Positions 1 to 10,161 of a stretch of DNA of 64,000 nucleotides are shown here, piece by piece. The notes beneath the pieces are model-generated. The model did no database searches. It was not told where the DNA came from and saw only the letters and a program-made list of their open reading frames with translations. Position 1 is the stretch's first letter. The number at the start of each line of letters is the position of its first letter. This stretch comes from Blastococcus aggregatus (lineage in GTDB: Bacteria > Actinomycetota > Actinomycetes > Mycobacteriales > Geodermatophilaceae), in NCBI RefSeq assembly GCF_900221005.1, contig NZ_OBQI01000005.1:248001-312000 (forward strand). Reading direction: 5' to 3'. A program made the position numbers and the translations under genes.

Positions 1-593
1 GCAGGAGGCAGCGCTCCGATGGCCGCGAGCGCCGCGGCGGTCGCGGCGTCGTCCGGACCGGGGTCGTCGACGGCCAGGGGGACGACCCCGGCGGGGGGCT
101 CCCCCGTGACGGTGTCGAAGAGCACACCCCGCGCGTCCAGCAGGGAGCGGCGGCCCGGTTCGCCCACGACCGCCAGCGGCGTCCGCTCCACCAGCGTGAT
201 GACCACGCGGCTGGGCCAGCCGCGGCTGACCGTCACCGACTCGACCTGCGGGAGCTCCGCCACGGCCTCGCGGGCGGCGTCGACGTCGACCCGCAGCAAC
301 GGGGTGCCGTCCGCGATGCCTGCGGCCTCGCGCACCAGGTCGGTCGGCAGCGTGGTGGCCCCGTCGACCTGGACCGAGCGCACCGACAGCAGGGGGCCGG
401 CCCAGAGCGCCCAGGCGAGCACACCCAGCACCAGGACGCCGGCAGCGGCCTGCACCGCGCGCCGCCGGCGGCCCGACGTCCCCCGGCGGCGGCGGTCGCG
501 CAGCGGGGTGACCGGGGCGGTGCCGCGGCGCTCGGACGGCCGCCGCGGCGCGCCGCGGTCGCGGTCGCGGGTGGTCGTCCCCGTGCGGCTCAC
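1..593 (-). CDS. ftsQ: Cell division protein FtsQ (3' end cut by window edge)
   Basis: Bitopic inner-membrane divisome protein that links FtsL/FtsB and recruits later septal proteins. The 197 visible residues have an Arg-rich cytoplasmic N-terminus (1-46), one hydrophobic segment (about 47-70) and a POTRA-type domain beginning SVRSVQVDGATTLP and containing TPLLRVDVDAA. The C-terminal beta domain runs off the window. The GTG start at 593 overlaps the murC stop by 4 bases (GTGA), the coupling used throughout this cluster. Identification rests on the fold pattern plus its position directly after murC. Actinobacterial FtsQ is usually 250-320 aa, so roughly the last third is missing. Confidence 0.92.
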   Translation of the reverse strand, partial: MSRTGTTTRDRDRGAPRRPSERRGTAPVTPLRDRRRRGTSGRRRRAVQAAAGVLVLGVLAWALWAGPLLSVRSVQVDGATTLPTDLVREAAGIADGTPLLRVDVDAAREAVAELPQVESVTVSRGWPSRVVITLVERTPLAVVGEPGRRSLLDARGVLFDTVTGEPPAGVVPLAVDDPGPDDAATAAALAAIGALPP

Positions 594-2062
594 CGGGGTG
601 CGCCCGTCGCGTCGCCCGCCCCGCCTTCCCCGTCCCGGTCGGCCGCACGGGCCGTCAGCGCCTGCAGCACCTCGGGGCCGACCATCGAGATGTCGCCGGC
701 CCCCATCGTCATGACCAGGTCACCGGCCCGCGCCCGGTCCGCGAGCGCCGGGGCGGCCGCCGACCAGGACGGCTCGAAGAGCACCTGTCCGGCGGGCAGC
801 GGAACGGCGTCCGCGACCATCGCGCCGGTCACGCCGGGCACCGGGTCCTCCCGCGCGCCGTAGACGTCCATGACGACGACCTCGTCCGCGAGGCCGAGTG
901 CCTCGCCGAACCCGGCGGCGAACTCCCGCGTCCGGCTGTAGAGGTGCGGCTGGAAGGCCACGACGAGCCGCCCGTCCCCCGCGACCGCGCGCGCGGCCCG
1001 CAGCTGGGCGCGCACCTCGGTCGGGTGGTGGGCGTAGTCGTCGTAGACCCGCACGCCGTCGACGACGCCCTTCAGCTCGAACCGGCGGTGCACGCCGCCG
1101 AAGCGGCCCAGCCCGTCGATCAGCCCCTCCGCCGGCAGCCCGAGCTCCAGGCCCGTGAGCAGCGCCGCGGCGCTGTTGAGGGCCATGTGCTCGCCCGGCA
1201 CGAGGATCCGCACCCGGCCGAGCTCGGCGCCGTCGAGCACCGCGGTGTAGCTGGTCGCGTCCCCCTCGACCCGCAGGTCGTCCAGGCGCAGGTCGGCGTC
1301 GGCGGAACGGCCGTAGGTCCGCAGCCGCGCCGGGCACGGCACGCCGCGCAGCCGGGCGGAGCCGGGGTCGTCGGCGCAGACGACGACGAAGCCGCCGGGG
1401 TCGACGGTCTGCAGGAAGCGCTCGAACGCCACCTCGACCGCGGCGAGGTCGCCGTAGTTGTCCAGGTGGTCGGCCTCGACGTTGGTGACGATCCCGGCGA
1501 ACGGGGCCAGCAGCAGGAAGGAGCGGTCGCTCTCGTCGGCCTCGGCGACGAAGACGTCACCCTCGCCGGAGTGCGCGTTGCTGCCCGACTCGTTGAGGTC
1601 GCCGCCGATGGCGAAGGAGGGATCGACGCCGCAGGCCTGCACGGCGACGGTGAGCATCGAGGTCGTCGAGGTCTTGCCGTGGGTCCCCGCCACCGCCACG
1701 CTGCGCAGGCCCGCCATGACCGAGGCCAGCGCCACCGCCCGCGGCAGCACGCGCAGCCCGCGGGCCCGGGCCGCGGCGAGCTCGGGGTTGTCGTCCCGGA
1801 TCGCGGTGGAGACGACGACGGTGTCGGCATCGCCCAGGTGGTCCTCGGCGTGGCCGACCTCGACCCGCGCACCCAGGGCGCGCAGGGCCAGCAGCGTCGG
1901 GGTGTCCCGGCGGTCGCTGCCGGAGACGCGCACGCCGCGGGCGAGCAGGATGCGGGCGATGCCGCTCATGCCGGCGCCGCCGATGCCCACGAAGTGCACC
2001 GCGCCCAGTTCCGGGGGCGAGGGCACGGGGCCCGTCCAGGCAGCGACGTCCGCGGCGCTCAC
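590..2062 (-). CDS. murC: UDP-N-acetylmuramate--L-alanine ligase
   Basis: Cytoplasmic ATP-dependent ligase that adds L-Ala to UDP-MurNAc, the first peptide step of the peptidoglycan precursor. 490 aa, a normal length. Seen: the N-terminal UDP-binding motif [15 protein letters not shown] (about residues 20-34), the ATP-binding loop [13 protein letters not shown], the central EADESDRSF and the [10 protein letters not shown] motif near residue 350. The GTG start at 2062 overlaps the murG stop (GTGA). A reading frame extends far upstream inside murG but carries no MurC homology, so the short start is chosen. Followed by ftsQ with another 4-base overlap. Confidence 0.97.
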   Translation of the reverse strand: MSAADVAAWTGPVPSPPELGAVHFVGIGGAGMSGIARILLARGVRVSGSDRRDTPTLLALRALGARVEVGHAEDHLGDADTVVVSTAIRDDNPELAAARARGLRVLPRAVALASVMAGLRSVAVAGTHGKTSTTSMLTVAVQACGVDPSFAIGGDLNESGSNAHSGEGDVFVAEADESDRSFLLLAPFAGIVTNVEADHLDNYGDLAAVEVAFERFLQTVDPGGFVVVCADDPGSARLRGVPCPARLRTYGRSADADLRLDDLRVEGDATSYTAVLDGAELGRVRILVPGEHMALNSAAALLTGLELGLPAEGLIDGLGRFGGVHRRFELKGVVDGVRVYDDYAHHPTEVRAQLRAARAVAGDGRLVVAFQPHLYSRTREFAAGFGEALGLADEVVVMDVYGAREDPVPGVTGAMVADAVPLPAGQVLFEPSWSAAAPALADRARAGDLVMTMGAGDISMVGPEVLQALTARAADRDGEGGAGDATGAPR

Positions 2063-3183
2063 GTGCCTGCTCCAGCCACGTCGAGCACGATCCCAGCCAG
2101 CCGCTCGTCGGCGTCGGGCGCCCCCGCCGCGGCCGCGTGCCGGGCGTACCCGGCGAGCGCGTCGGCGTCGGTGAGCAGCGGGACGAGGTGCTCGGCGATC
2201 CAGGCCGGGGTCAGCTCGGCATCCTCCACCAGCAGCCCTCCCCCGGCCTCGACCACCGGGAGGGCGTTGCGGCGCTGCTCCCCGTTGCCGATGGGCAGCG
2301 GGACGAAGGCGCCGGGCAGCCCGACGGCGGAGAGCTCCGCGACGGTCACCGCGCCGGACCGGCACAGGGCGAGGTCGGCGGCGGCGTAGGCGAGGTCCAT
2401 GCGCTCCAGGTAGTCGACGACGACGTAGGGCGCCGCCCCGGCGGTGCGGCCGGGGGCGACGACATCGGTGTTCTTCGGACCGCGGGCGTGCAGCACCTGG
2501 ATCCCGGCGGCGCCGAGCGCATCTGCGGCGCCCACGGCCGCCCGGTTGAGCGTGGCCGCGCCCTGCGAGCCGCCGAACACCAGCAGCGTGGGGCGGTCCG
2601 CGTCCAGCCCGAAGGCGACGCGCGCCTCGGCCCGCATCGCTGCCCGGTCCAGCGAGCTGATCGCGGTGCGCAGCGGCATGCCCACGTGCTCGCCGCGGTG
2701 CAGCGGCGTCCCCGGGGTCGTGACCGCCACCCGCGCCGCGAGCCGAGCGCCGATCCGGTTGGCCAGGCCCGGCAGCGCGTTCTGCTCGTGCACCACGACC
2801 GGCACCCCGGCCCGCCGCGCCGCCAGGTAGGCCGGCAGGGCCACGTATCCCCCGAAGCCCACGACGACGTCGGCGTGCAGCTCGTCGAGCAGGGCGCGCG
2901 TCTCGGCGACCGCGCGCCACACCCGCCCGGGCACCCGGAGCAGGTCGGGCGTCGGCTTCCGCGGCAGCGGCACGGGCGGGATCAGCCGCAGGTCGTAGCC
3001 GCGCGCCGGGACCAGCCGGGTCTCCATGCCGCGTTCGGTGCCGAGGCAGGTGATCCGCAGCCCGGTGCCGGCGGCCGGGGAGCGGCGCAGGGCGTCGGCG
3101 AGGGCGAGCATCGGCTCGATGTGCCCGCCGGTGCCCCCGCCGGCGAGGACGACCGAGAGCGGCCGGGACGTCAGAGCACTCAC
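2059..3183 (-). CDS. murG: UDP-GlcNAc:undecaprenyl-PP-MurNAc-pentapeptide GlcNAc transferase
   Basis: Membrane-associated GT28 glycosyltransferase that converts lipid I to lipid II. 374 aa. Seen: the glycine-rich loop [12 protein letters not shown] near the N-terminus, [25 protein letters not shown], and the donor-site segment [18 protein letters not shown] followed by [13 protein letters not shown], where many actinobacterial homologues have a DHQxxNA-like stretch. The GTG start at 3183 overlaps the ftsW stop. It lies between the flippase/polymerase gene ftsW and murC in the standard dcw order. Confidence 0.97.
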   Translation of the reverse strand: MSALTSRPLSVVLAGGGTGGHIEPMLALADALRRSPAAGTGLRITCLGTERGMETRLVPARGYDLRLIPPVPLPRKPTPDLLRVPGRVWRAVAETRALLDELHADVVVGFGGYVALPAYLAARRAGVPVVVHEQNALPGLANRIGARLAARVAVTTPGTPLHRGEHVGMPLRTAISSLDRAAMRAEARVAFGLDADRPTLLVFGGSQGAATLNRAAVGAADALGAAGIQVLHARGPKNTDVVAPGRTAGAAPYVVVDYLERMDLAYAAADLALCRSGAVTVAELSAVGLPGAFVPLPIGNGEQRRNALPVVEAGGGLLVEDAELTPAWIAEHLVPLLTDADALAGYARHAAAAGAPDADERLAGIVLDVAGAGT

Positions 3184-4607
3184 CGCTGTCCCCCGGGCCG
3201 GCGGGCCGGCGGCGGAGGGGTGCGCGCGGGGCGCTCGGCGGGGCGCTGCGAGCGGGCCGGTGCGCTGCGGGCGTGCACCAGGGTGCGGCCGCTGCCGACG
3301 ACCCGGCTGCGGGCGTCCCGGTCCTCCGGACGGCGGCGCGGCCGGACGGGCTCGACGGCGGCCGCGGGCGCCGGCAGCAGGAGCCGCGAGATCCGCCCGC
3401 GGTCCCGGGAGCTCAGGGACTCCACCGCGGCCGGCTCGGTGCAGGCGAAGCGGGCGAGGAGACCGACGACCGCGAGGGTGAGGATGAGCGACGTGCCACC
3501 GGCGGAGATCAGCGGGAGGGTCACGCCGGTCACCGGGAGGAGACCGACCACGTAGCCCATGTTCATGGTGGCCTGGCCGACCAGCCACACGGTGATGGCG
3601 ACGCAGGACAGCTGCACGAAGCGGTCGGCGGCCCGGCGGGCGATGCGGAAGCCGGCGTAGGCCAGCACCCCGTAGAGGGTGACGACGACGAGGCAGCCGA
3701 GGAAGCCCAGCTCCTCGCCGATGATCGCGAAGATGTAGTCCGACTCGGCCTCGGGGAGGATGTTCCACTTCATCGCGCTGTTGCCCAGGCCCACGCCCCA
3801 CAGCCCGCCGCTGGCCAGCGCGTACATGCCGCGGATCGCCTGGAAGCCGCTGTCGGTCGGGTCGGCGAACGGGTCCATGAACGAGGTGAGGCGGTCCCGG
3901 CGCTCGGCCGAGACGGTCACCACGACGGCCAGCAGGGCGGCGCCGCCGGCGGCCGCCAGGCCGAACCAGCGCAGCGGCATGCCGCCGGCCCAGAGCAGCC
4001 CGGTGAGCACCAGCCCCAGGCTCACGACCCCACCGAAGTCCGGCTCGGCGATGATCAGCAGCGAGAGGACGCCGAACACCGGCAGCACCGGCACCAGCAG
4101 CGAGGACGTCGTCAGGTAGCGCTCGCGCAGCGCGAGGACGTGCGCACCCCAGAGCGCGAACACGATCTTCGCCAGCTCGGAGGGCTGGAACAGCGTGAAG
4201 CCCAGGTCGATCCACTGCCGCGCGCCGTTGAGCCGCACGCCGATGCCGGGCACCAGCACCAGGAGCAGCAGGACGGCGACGACCACCAGGCCGATGGGCG
4301 ACCAGCGGCGGATCAGCCCGATCGGCAGCCGCATCGTCACCAGCATCGCGCCGAGGCCCAGGCCCGCCCAGATCAGCTGCTGCACGCCGGGCGCCCAGGC
4401 GGGCTCGTCGGCCAGCGCGGCCTCGATCGAGGAGGCGGAGAACACCATGACCAGGCCGATGAGCAGCAGCAGGCCGGCCGAGCCCAGCACCAGGTGGCAG
4501 CTGGTCATCGGCCCGTCGAGCCAGGCCGGGCCCGACCAGCGCCGGACCGGCGCCCGCTCCTCGCGCGCGGCGCGGCCGGGACGAGGACGGGTCTGCGTCG
4601 TCGTCAT
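3180..4607 (-). CDS. ftsW: Septal peptidoglycan glycosyltransferase FtsW (SEDS family)
   Basis: Polytopic SEDS glycosyltransferase that polymerises lipid II at the septum together with FtsI. 475 aa with about ten hydrophobic segments; [14 protein letters not shown], the [19 protein letters not shown] loop and [14 protein letters not shown] are SEDS signatures. The C-terminal 90 residues are Pro/Arg-rich and cytoplasmic, as in other actinobacteria. ATG at 4607 is chosen because it follows the murD stop (4612-4614) by 4 bases; an upstream in-frame start would lie inside murD. Confidence 0.95.
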   Translation of the reverse strand: MTTTQTRPRPGRAAREERAPVRRWSGPAWLDGPMTSCHLVLGSAGLLLLIGLVMVFSASSIEAALADEPAWAPGVQQLIWAGLGLGAMLVTMRLPIGLIRRWSPIGLVVVAVLLLLVLVPGIGVRLNGARQWIDLGFTLFQPSELAKIVFALWGAHVLALRERYLTTSSLLVPVLPVFGVLSLLIIAEPDFGGVVSLGLVLTGLLWAGGMPLRWFGLAAAGGAALLAVVVTVSAERRDRLTSFMDPFADPTDSGFQAIRGMYALASGGLWGVGLGNSAMKWNILPEAESDYIFAIIGEELGFLGCLVVVTLYGVLAYAGFRIARRAADRFVQLSCVAITVWLVGQATMNMGYVVGLLPVTGVTLPLISAGGTSLILTLAVVGLLARFACTEPAAVESLSSRDRGRISRLLLPAPAAAVEPVRPRRRPEDRDARSRVVGSGRTLVHARSAPARSQRPAERPARTPPPPARRPGGQR

Positions 4608-4611
4608 GGCC

Positions 4612-6033
4612 TCAGCCCAGCGCCCGGACCGCGTCGGCGAAGGCCGTGCCCCGGTGGGCGTAGTCGCGGTAGACGTCCATGGACGCGGCCGCGGGGGCGA
4701 GCAGCACGGTGTCCCCGGGGCGCGCCAGGCCACGCGCGGCGGCCACCACGCGCGCCGTCGTCGCCTCGGCAGTCACACCCGTCCCATCCATCCCGCCATC
4801 GTCGCCGCTGGGGACCGTCACGACGGGGACCGCCGGGGCGTGTCGCGCCAGCGCTGCGGCGATCCGGTCCCGATCGCGGCCCAGCAGGACCACTCCGGCG
4901 AGCCTCGACGCCACGGCGGCGACCAGCGGATCGACGTCGGCGCCCTTGAGCAGCCCCCCGGCGATCCACACCACGCGCGGGTAGGAGGCCAGCGACGCCC
5001 CGGCCGCGTGCGGGTTGGTGGCCTTGCTGTCGTCGACCCAGTCCACCCCGTCGACGGTGGCGACCCGCACGTTGCGGTGGGCGCCGCCGCGGAAACCGGC
5101 CAGGCCCCGGCCGACGGCCTCGGCGGGGACGCCGGCGGCGCGGGCCAGCGCCGCGGCGACCAGCGCGTTGATCGTGTTGTGCGGCCCGGGTACCTGCAGC
5201 AGGCCGGCCTCGAGCAGCACCTCCCCCGCGGGTTCGGTGGCGAAGGCCCGGTCGACCAGATCCCCGGCGCGCACGCCGAGCTGGCCCGGCCCGGGCTCGC
5301 CGAGGGTGACCGTCACCGGGTGCGGGTGGGCGGCGGCCAGGGCGGCCGCCACCGGGTCGCCCGCGTCGGCGACGGCGACCGGCGTGCGCTCGAGGATCCG
5401 GGCCTTCGCGTCGCGGTAGGCGGCGAAGGAGCCGTGCCAGTCGGTGTGGTCGTCGGCGACGTTGAGCACCGCGGCGGCGGCCGGCGCGAGGGTCGAGGAC
5501 CAGTGCAGCTGGAAGCTGGACAGCTCGACGGCGATCGCGTCGAAGGTCGGCGTCCCGTCGGGGTCGCGGGCGGTGACCACCTCGACCAGGGGCCGGCCGA
5601 CGTTCCCCGCGGCCACGGCCCGGCGGCCGGCAGCGAGCAGGACCGCCTCCAGCATGGTGACCGTCGTCGTCTTGCCGTTGGTGCCGGTGACCGCCAGCCA
5701 GGGCGCGGGGACGCCGTCGGGGCCGGCGATCCGCAGCCGCCAGGCGAGCTCCGGCTCCCCCACCACCTCGACGCCGCGGCGGGCGGCGTCGGCGAGCAGG
5801 GGGTGGTCGGGACGCCAGCCCGGGGAGGTGACCACGAGGTCGGTGCCGTCGGGCACCGCCGACAGCTCGCCCAGCCAGGTCGCGCCGGCCGCGGTGAGTT
5901 CCGCGACCACCGGGCGCTCCTGGGCGTCACTGAGCGCCACGGTCGTGCCGAGGCCCAGGAGCACCCGCGCCGCGGCGACGCCGGAGACCCCGAGGCCCGC
6001 GACCAGGACCGTGGCATCCCGGAGATCGGTCAC
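4612..6033 (-). CDS. murD: UDP-N-acetylmuramoyl-L-alanine--D-glutamate ligase
   Basis: Cytoplasmic Mur ligase that adds D-Glu to UDP-MurNAc-L-Ala. 473 aa. Seen: the N-terminal Rossmann segment LVAGLGVSGVAAARVL, the P-loop VTGTNGKTTTVTMLE, AVELSSFQL, and the DDSKATNPHAA signature near residue 335. GTG start at 6033, one base from the mraY stop. The sequence between about residues 395 and 425 is a short Gly/Thr-rich insertion and probably a surface loop. Confidence 0.97.
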   Translation of the reverse strand: MTDLRDATVLVAGLGVSGVAAARVLLGLGTTVALSDAQERPVVAELTAAGATWLGELSAVPDGTDLVVTSPGWRPDHPLLADAARRGVEVVGEPELAWRLRIAGPDGVPAPWLAVTGTNGKTTTVTMLEAVLLAAGRRAVAAGNVGRPLVEVVTARDPDGTPTFDAIAVELSSFQLHWSSTLAPAAAAVLNVADDHTDWHGSFAAYRDAKARILERTPVAVADAGDPVAAALAAAHPHPVTVTLGEPGPGQLGVRAGDLVDRAFATEPAGEVLLEAGLLQVPGPHNTINALVAAALARAAGVPAEAVGRGLAGFRGGAHRNVRVATVDGVDWVDDSKATNPHAAGASLASYPRVVWIAGGLLKGADVDPLVAAVASRLAGVVLLGRDRDRIAAALARHAPAVPVVTVPSGDDGGMDGTGVTAEATTARVVAAARGLARPGDTVLLAPAAASMDVYRDYAHRGTAFADAVRALG

Positions 6034-6034
6034 C

Positions 6035-7111
6035 TCAGAGCCCCGCGAAGGAGAGCCAGTCGGCGTAGAACAGCCCCAGCCCGAAGGCGACGGCCATGCC
6101 GGTGACCAGCCAGAACCGCACGATCACGGTGTTCTCGGTCCAGCCGGCCAGCTCGAAGTGGTGGTGCAGCGGCGCCATGCGGAACACCCGGCGCCGGGTC
6201 GCCCGGAAGAAGGCGACCTGGATGACCACCGAGAGCGTGACGGCGACGAACAACCCGCCCAGGACGACCAGCAGCAGCTCGGTGCGCGTGACGATGGCCA
6301 GCCCCGCGATGAGCCCGCCGAGGGCCAGCGAGCCGGTGTCGCCCATGAAGATGCGCGCCGGGCTGGTGTTCCACCACAGGAAGCCCAGGCACGCGCCCAT
6401 GGCGGAGGCCGCGACGAGGGTGATGTCCAGCGGGTCGCGCACCTGGTAGCAGCCGTCGATGAGCTCGCTGGCGCAGTCGTGGGTGAACTGCCAGAACGAG
6501 ATGACGATGTAGGACGCCAGCACCATGGCCGAGGAGCCGGCCGCCAGCCCGTCCAGGCCGTCGGTCAGGTTCACGGCGTTGGAGAACCCGGCGATGAACA
6601 GGTAGGCCAGGATCACGAAGCCGATCGACCCCAGCGCCAGCGGCTCGATGTCGCGGACGTAGGAGACGACGGTCGAGGCCGGCGTGAGCCCGTTGCTGGG
6701 GAAGTTGATCGCGAGCACCGCGAAGGTCACGCCGACGATCAGCTGACCGACCAGCTTGGCGGTCTTGTTCAGGCCCAGGCTGCGGCGGTGCCGGATCTTG
6801 AGGTAGTCGTCGAGGAAGCCGACGGTGCCCATGCCGACCATCAGGAACAGCAGCAGCAGGCCGGTGGCGCTGAAGCCCCAGCCGTCGTCGCCGACGAACG
6901 CCAGGTGTGCGACGAGGTAGCCGACCAGGGTGGCGCCGACGATCACCGTCCCGCCCATGGTGGGCGTGCCCTTCTTGGACAGGTGGCTCTCGGGGCCGTC
7001 GTCCCGGATCTCCTGCCCGAGCCCCTGCCGCCGGAAGGCGCGGATGGCCACCGGGGTGAGCAGGATCGACATGATCAGGCCGATGCCCGCGGCGATGAGG
7101 ACGCTCCTCAT
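6035..7111 (-). CDS. mraY: Phospho-N-acetylmuramoyl-pentapeptide transferase
   Basis: Integral membrane enzyme that transfers phospho-MurNAc-pentapeptide to undecaprenyl phosphate, giving lipid I. 358 aa with about ten membrane segments. Seen: KKGTPTMGG after TM1, the NLTDGLDGLAAG motif with the Mg-binding aspartates, FMGDTGSLALGG, and the MAPLHHHFEL histidine motif. The ATG at 7111 overlaps the murF stop by 4 bases (ATGA). A long upstream open frame in murF sequence is not part of the gene. Confidence 0.97.
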   Translation of the reverse strand: MRSVLIAAGIGLIMSILLTPVAIRAFRRQGLGQEIRDDGPESHLSKKGTPTMGGTVIVGATLVGYLVAHLAFVGDDGWGFSATGLLLLFLMVGMGTVGFLDDYLKIRHRRSLGLNKTAKLVGQLIVGVTFAVLAINFPSNGLTPASTVVSYVRDIEPLALGSIGFVILAYLFIAGFSNAVNLTDGLDGLAAGSSAMVLASYIVISFWQFTHDCASELIDGCYQVRDPLDITLVAASAMGACLGFLWWNTSPARIFMGDTGSLALGGLIAGLAIVTRTELLLVVLGGLFVAVTLSVVIQVAFFRATRRRVFRMAPLHHHFELAGWTENTVIVRFWLVTGMAVAFGLGLFYADWLSFAGL

Positions 7112-8505
7112 CGCGGAACCCCCTCCTCGAGCAGGTCGGCGGCGAGCAGCTCCAAGCCGTAGGAACGGCTGGCCTTCACGAGGACGACGTCCCCGGGGCG
7201 CAGCACCTCCGACATCAGCTGACGGGCAGCGGCCCGGTCCGGCACGAGCACCGACTCCTCTCCTGGACGACGCCCGGCTGCGGCCGCTCCGTCGGCTATG
7301 CCTACCGCATCGGGGCCGACGGCCACGACGAGGTCGATCCCGGCGGCCGCGGCGTCGCGGCCCAGCCGCTCGTGCTCGGCGGTGGCGCCGGGCCCCAGCT
7401 CGGCCATGGCGCCCAGCACCGCGATCCGCCGGGTGGCGGTCAGCCCGGCGAGAGCGGCCAGCGCGGCCCGCATCGACTCGGGGTTGGCGTTGTACGCGTC
7501 GTTGACCACGGTGACGCCGTCGGCCCGGCGCTCGACCTCCATGCGCCAGCGGCTGCGCGGACCGGCCGCGGAGAGCGCGGCGGCGACGTCCGCCGGTGCC
7601 AGGCCGGCGGCGAGCGCGGCCGCCGCCGCGGACAGCGCGTTGGCGACCTGGTGCTCCCCCACGACCTGCAGCGCGACCGGGTGCTCCTCGCCCCCCGCGA
7701 CGAGCGTGAACCGGCCGCGGGCGGAGCCGTCCAGGGTGACGTCGACGGCGCGGACGTCCGCGGTCGGGCCCCGGCCGGTGGTCACCACGCGGGCGCGGGT
7801 GCGCGGGGCCATGCCCAGCACTCGGGGGTCGTCGGCGTTGAGGACGGCGGTGCCGCCCTCGGGCAGCGCCTCCACCAGCTCGCCCTTGGCCTGCGCGATG
7901 ACGTCCGCGCTGCCGAACTCGCCCAGGTGCGCCGAGCCGACGTTGAGGACGACGCCGATGTCGGGCCGGGCGACGCCGCACAGCCGGGCGATGTGGCCGA
8001 CGCCGCGGGCGCCCATCTCCAGCACGAGGTAGCGGGTGGTCTCGCCGGCCGAGAGCACGGTGAGCGGCAGGCCGATGTCGTTGTTGTACGAGCCGGGCGG
8101 GCTCACCGTCTCGCCGGCCGCCCCGAGCACCTGGCCGAGCAGGTCCTTGGTCGAGGTCTTGCCCGACGAGCCGGTCAGCCCGATCGTGATCAGGCCGCTG
8201 CCCGCGAGCCGGGCGTGCACACCGGCGGCGAGCCGGCCGAGGGCCACCACGGGGTCATCGACGACGACACAGGGCAGGGCGGGGTCGGTCCGGCTGCCGA
8301 GGGCGGCGACGGCGCCCGCCGCGGCAGCGGCGCCGAGGAAGTCGTGCCCGTCGACCCGCTCGCCGGCCACGGCGACGAAGAGGTCGCCCGGGGCGACGGT
8401 GCGCGAGTCGAGGGTGACGGCCCCGGTCACGGCGGTGGCCGGGTCGCCGCCGGTGAGCGTGCCGCCGGTCAGGTCGGCCACCTCGGCCAGGGTCAGCCGG
8501 ATCAC
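7108..8505 (-). CDS. murF: UDP-MurNAc-tripeptide--D-alanyl-D-alanine ligase
   Basis: Cytoplasmic Mur ligase that adds D-Ala-D-Ala and completes the pentapeptide. 465 aa. Seen: the N-terminal substrate domain with DSRTVAPGDLFVAVAGE, the P-loop LTGSSGKTSTKDLL, SYNNDIGLPLTVL, LEMGARGVGHIA and NDAYNANPESM. GTG start at 8505 overlaps the murE stop by 4 bases; murF in turn overlaps mraY. Confidence 0.97.
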   Translation of the reverse strand: MIRLTLAEVADLTGGTLTGGDPATAVTGAVTLDSRTVAPGDLFVAVAGERVDGHDFLGAAAAAGAVAALGSRTDPALPCVVVDDPVVALGRLAAGVHARLAGSGLITIGLTGSSGKTSTKDLLGQVLGAAGETVSPPGSYNNDIGLPLTVLSAGETTRYLVLEMGARGVGHIARLCGVARPDIGVVLNVGSAHLGEFGSADVIAQAKGELVEALPEGGTAVLNADDPRVLGMAPRTRARVVTTGRGPTADVRAVDVTLDGSARGRFTLVAGGEEHPVALQVVGEHQVANALSAAAAALAAGLAPADVAAALSAAGPRSRWRMEVERRADGVTVVNDAYNANPESMRAALAALAGLTATRRIAVLGAMAELGPGATAEHERLGRDAAAAGIDLVVAVGPDAVGIADGAAAAGRRPGEESVLVPDRAAARQLMSEVLRPGDVVLVKASRSYGLELLAADLLEEGVPR

Positions 8506-10067
8506 CGCGGCACCCCCGCGGCGAGGACCTCGCGCAGCACGGCGCGGTCGTCGAAGGGGTGCACGGTGCCGGCGATCTCCTGGCCGGTCTCGTGCCCCTT
8601 GCCCGCGACCAGCACGGTGTCGCCGGGCCGGGCCAGGGCCACGGCCGCCGCGATGGCCTCGCGGCGGTCGCCGACCTCGTGCACCTCCGCGCGCCGGTCC
8701 TCCGGCACGTCGAGGACGCCGGCGAGCATGGCGGCCCGGATGACGGCCGGCTCCTCCGAGCGCGGGTTGTCGTCGGTGACGACCAGGACGTCGCTGCCGG
8801 CGGCGGCGGCCGCGCCCATGGCCGCCCGCTTGCCGGGATCGCGGTCACCGCCGCAGCCGAGGACGGTGATCAGCCGCCCCGCCGTCGCCGTCCGCAGGGC
8901 GCCGAGCGCGGTGGCGACGGCGTCGGGGGTGTGCGCGTAGTCGACCGCGGCGACGAAGGGCTGGCCGGCCTCGACCGGCTCCATCCGCCCGGGGACCACC
9001 GTGCTCGCGATGCCCTCCAGCGCCGCGTCGACCGGGACACCGACGGCGTCGAGCAGGGCGACGGCGAGCACCGCGTTGGCCACGTTGAACCGGCCCGGCA
9101 GCCGCACGCTGCCCTGCCGGCGCAGCCCGTCGGGGCCGTGCAGCGTGAAGGTGGAGCCGCCGTCGGCCCCCGGGGCGACGTCGGTGGCCCGCCAGTCGGC
9201 GTGCGCGCCCTCGGTGGAGACGGTGACCGGGCGGGGGCGGCCGGGCCGGTCGAGCAGCCGCCGGCCGTGCTCGTCGTCGACGTCGACCACCTCGACGGCC
9301 GCGCGGCCGTCGAAGAGCAGCGACTTCGCCCGGAAGTACTCCTCGAGGTCGCCGTGGAAGTCCAGGTGGTCGCGGCCGAGGTTGGTGAAGCCGGCGGCGG
9401 CGAAGCGGACCGCGCCCACCCGGCCCAGGACCAGCGCGTGGCTGGAGACCTCCATGACCACGCTCGACACCCCGGCCTCGGCCATGGCCGCCAGCAATGC
9501 GTGCACCGCGGGGGCCTCGGGCGTGGTGCGGACGCTGGGCAGCGCGGTGACGCCGCCGTCCGCCGCACGGGTCTGGGTCTGCACCGTGCCGATCAGCCCC
9601 GTGGCGCGGCCGGCCGCGGCGAGCCCGGCCTCGACCAGGTACGCCGTCGTCGTCTTGCCGTTGGTGCCGGTGATCCCGATGACCTGCATCCGCTCGCTCG
9701 GCCGGTCGTAGATGCGGTCGGCGACCTCCCCGAGGACGGCGCGCGGGTCGTCGACCACGCACACGGGCAGCCCGGTCGCGGCCGCCTCCTGCCGGCCGGA
9801 GGGGTCGGTCAGCACGGCGACGGCGCCCCGTTCGACGGCGTCGCCGACGTACCGGACGCCGTGGGTGCGGGCGCCGGGCAGGGCCGCGTACAGGTCGCCG
9901 GGGCAGACCTCCGCCGACGCCAGCGTGAGGCCGGAGACGACGACGTCCGACGCCTCGGAGGAGGGCCGGCCGACGAGGTCGGCGAGCCCGGAGAGCGGCA
10001 CGGGGCGCGGGGTGCGGGGGCGGCTTCCCACGGGCGGGGGCACCGACCCGCCGTCGGACGTGGTCAC
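8502..10067 (-). CDS. murE: UDP-MurNAc-L-Ala-D-Glu--2,6-diaminopimelate ligase
   Basis: Cytoplasmic Mur ligase that adds the third amino acid. Seen: GITGTNGKTTTAYLVEAG (P-loop), EVSSHALVLGRV, NLGRDHLDFHGD, and VTDDNPRSEEP. The DNPR motif is the established marker of meso-diaminopimelate specificity, so the wall is predicted to be meso-DAP type. Start chosen at GTG 10067 (521 aa) because a GGAG ribosome site lies 4 bases upstream; an in-frame ATG at 10127 would add 20 residues of unconserved sequence. A 94-bp gap to ftsI is the largest break among the mur/fts genes here and could hold an internal promoter, though none is obvious. Confidence 0.95.
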   Translation of the reverse strand: MTTSDGGSVPPPVGSRPRTPRPVPLSGLADLVGRPSSEASDVVVSGLTLASAEVCPGDLYAALPGARTHGVRYVGDAVERGAVAVLTDPSGRQEAAATGLPVCVVDDPRAVLGEVADRIYDRPSERMQVIGITGTNGKTTTAYLVEAGLAAAGRATGLIGTVQTQTRAADGGVTALPSVRTTPEAPAVHALLAAMAEAGVSSVVMEVSSHALVLGRVGAVRFAAAGFTNLGRDHLDFHGDLEEYFRAKSLLFDGRAAVEVVDVDDEHGRRLLDRPGRPRPVTVSTEGAHADWRATDVAPGADGGSTFTLHGPDGLRRQGSVRLPGRFNVANAVLAVALLDAVGVPVDAALEGIASTVVPGRMEPVEAGQPFVAAVDYAHTPDAVATALGALRTATAGRLITVLGCGGDRDPGKRAAMGAAAAAGSDVLVVTDDNPRSEEPAVIRAAMLAGVLDVPEDRRAEVHEVGDRREAIAAAVALARPGDTVLVAGKGHETGQEIAGTVHPFDDRAVLREVLAAGVPR

Positions 10068-10161
10068 GGGGCTCCAATCTACCGGCGTCGTGGGCCGGAC
10101 CCGTGCAGCTGCGCTCTCCCCGGGCACGCCGTCGGCCTCCGCCCCACGGGGGCCGGCGCGG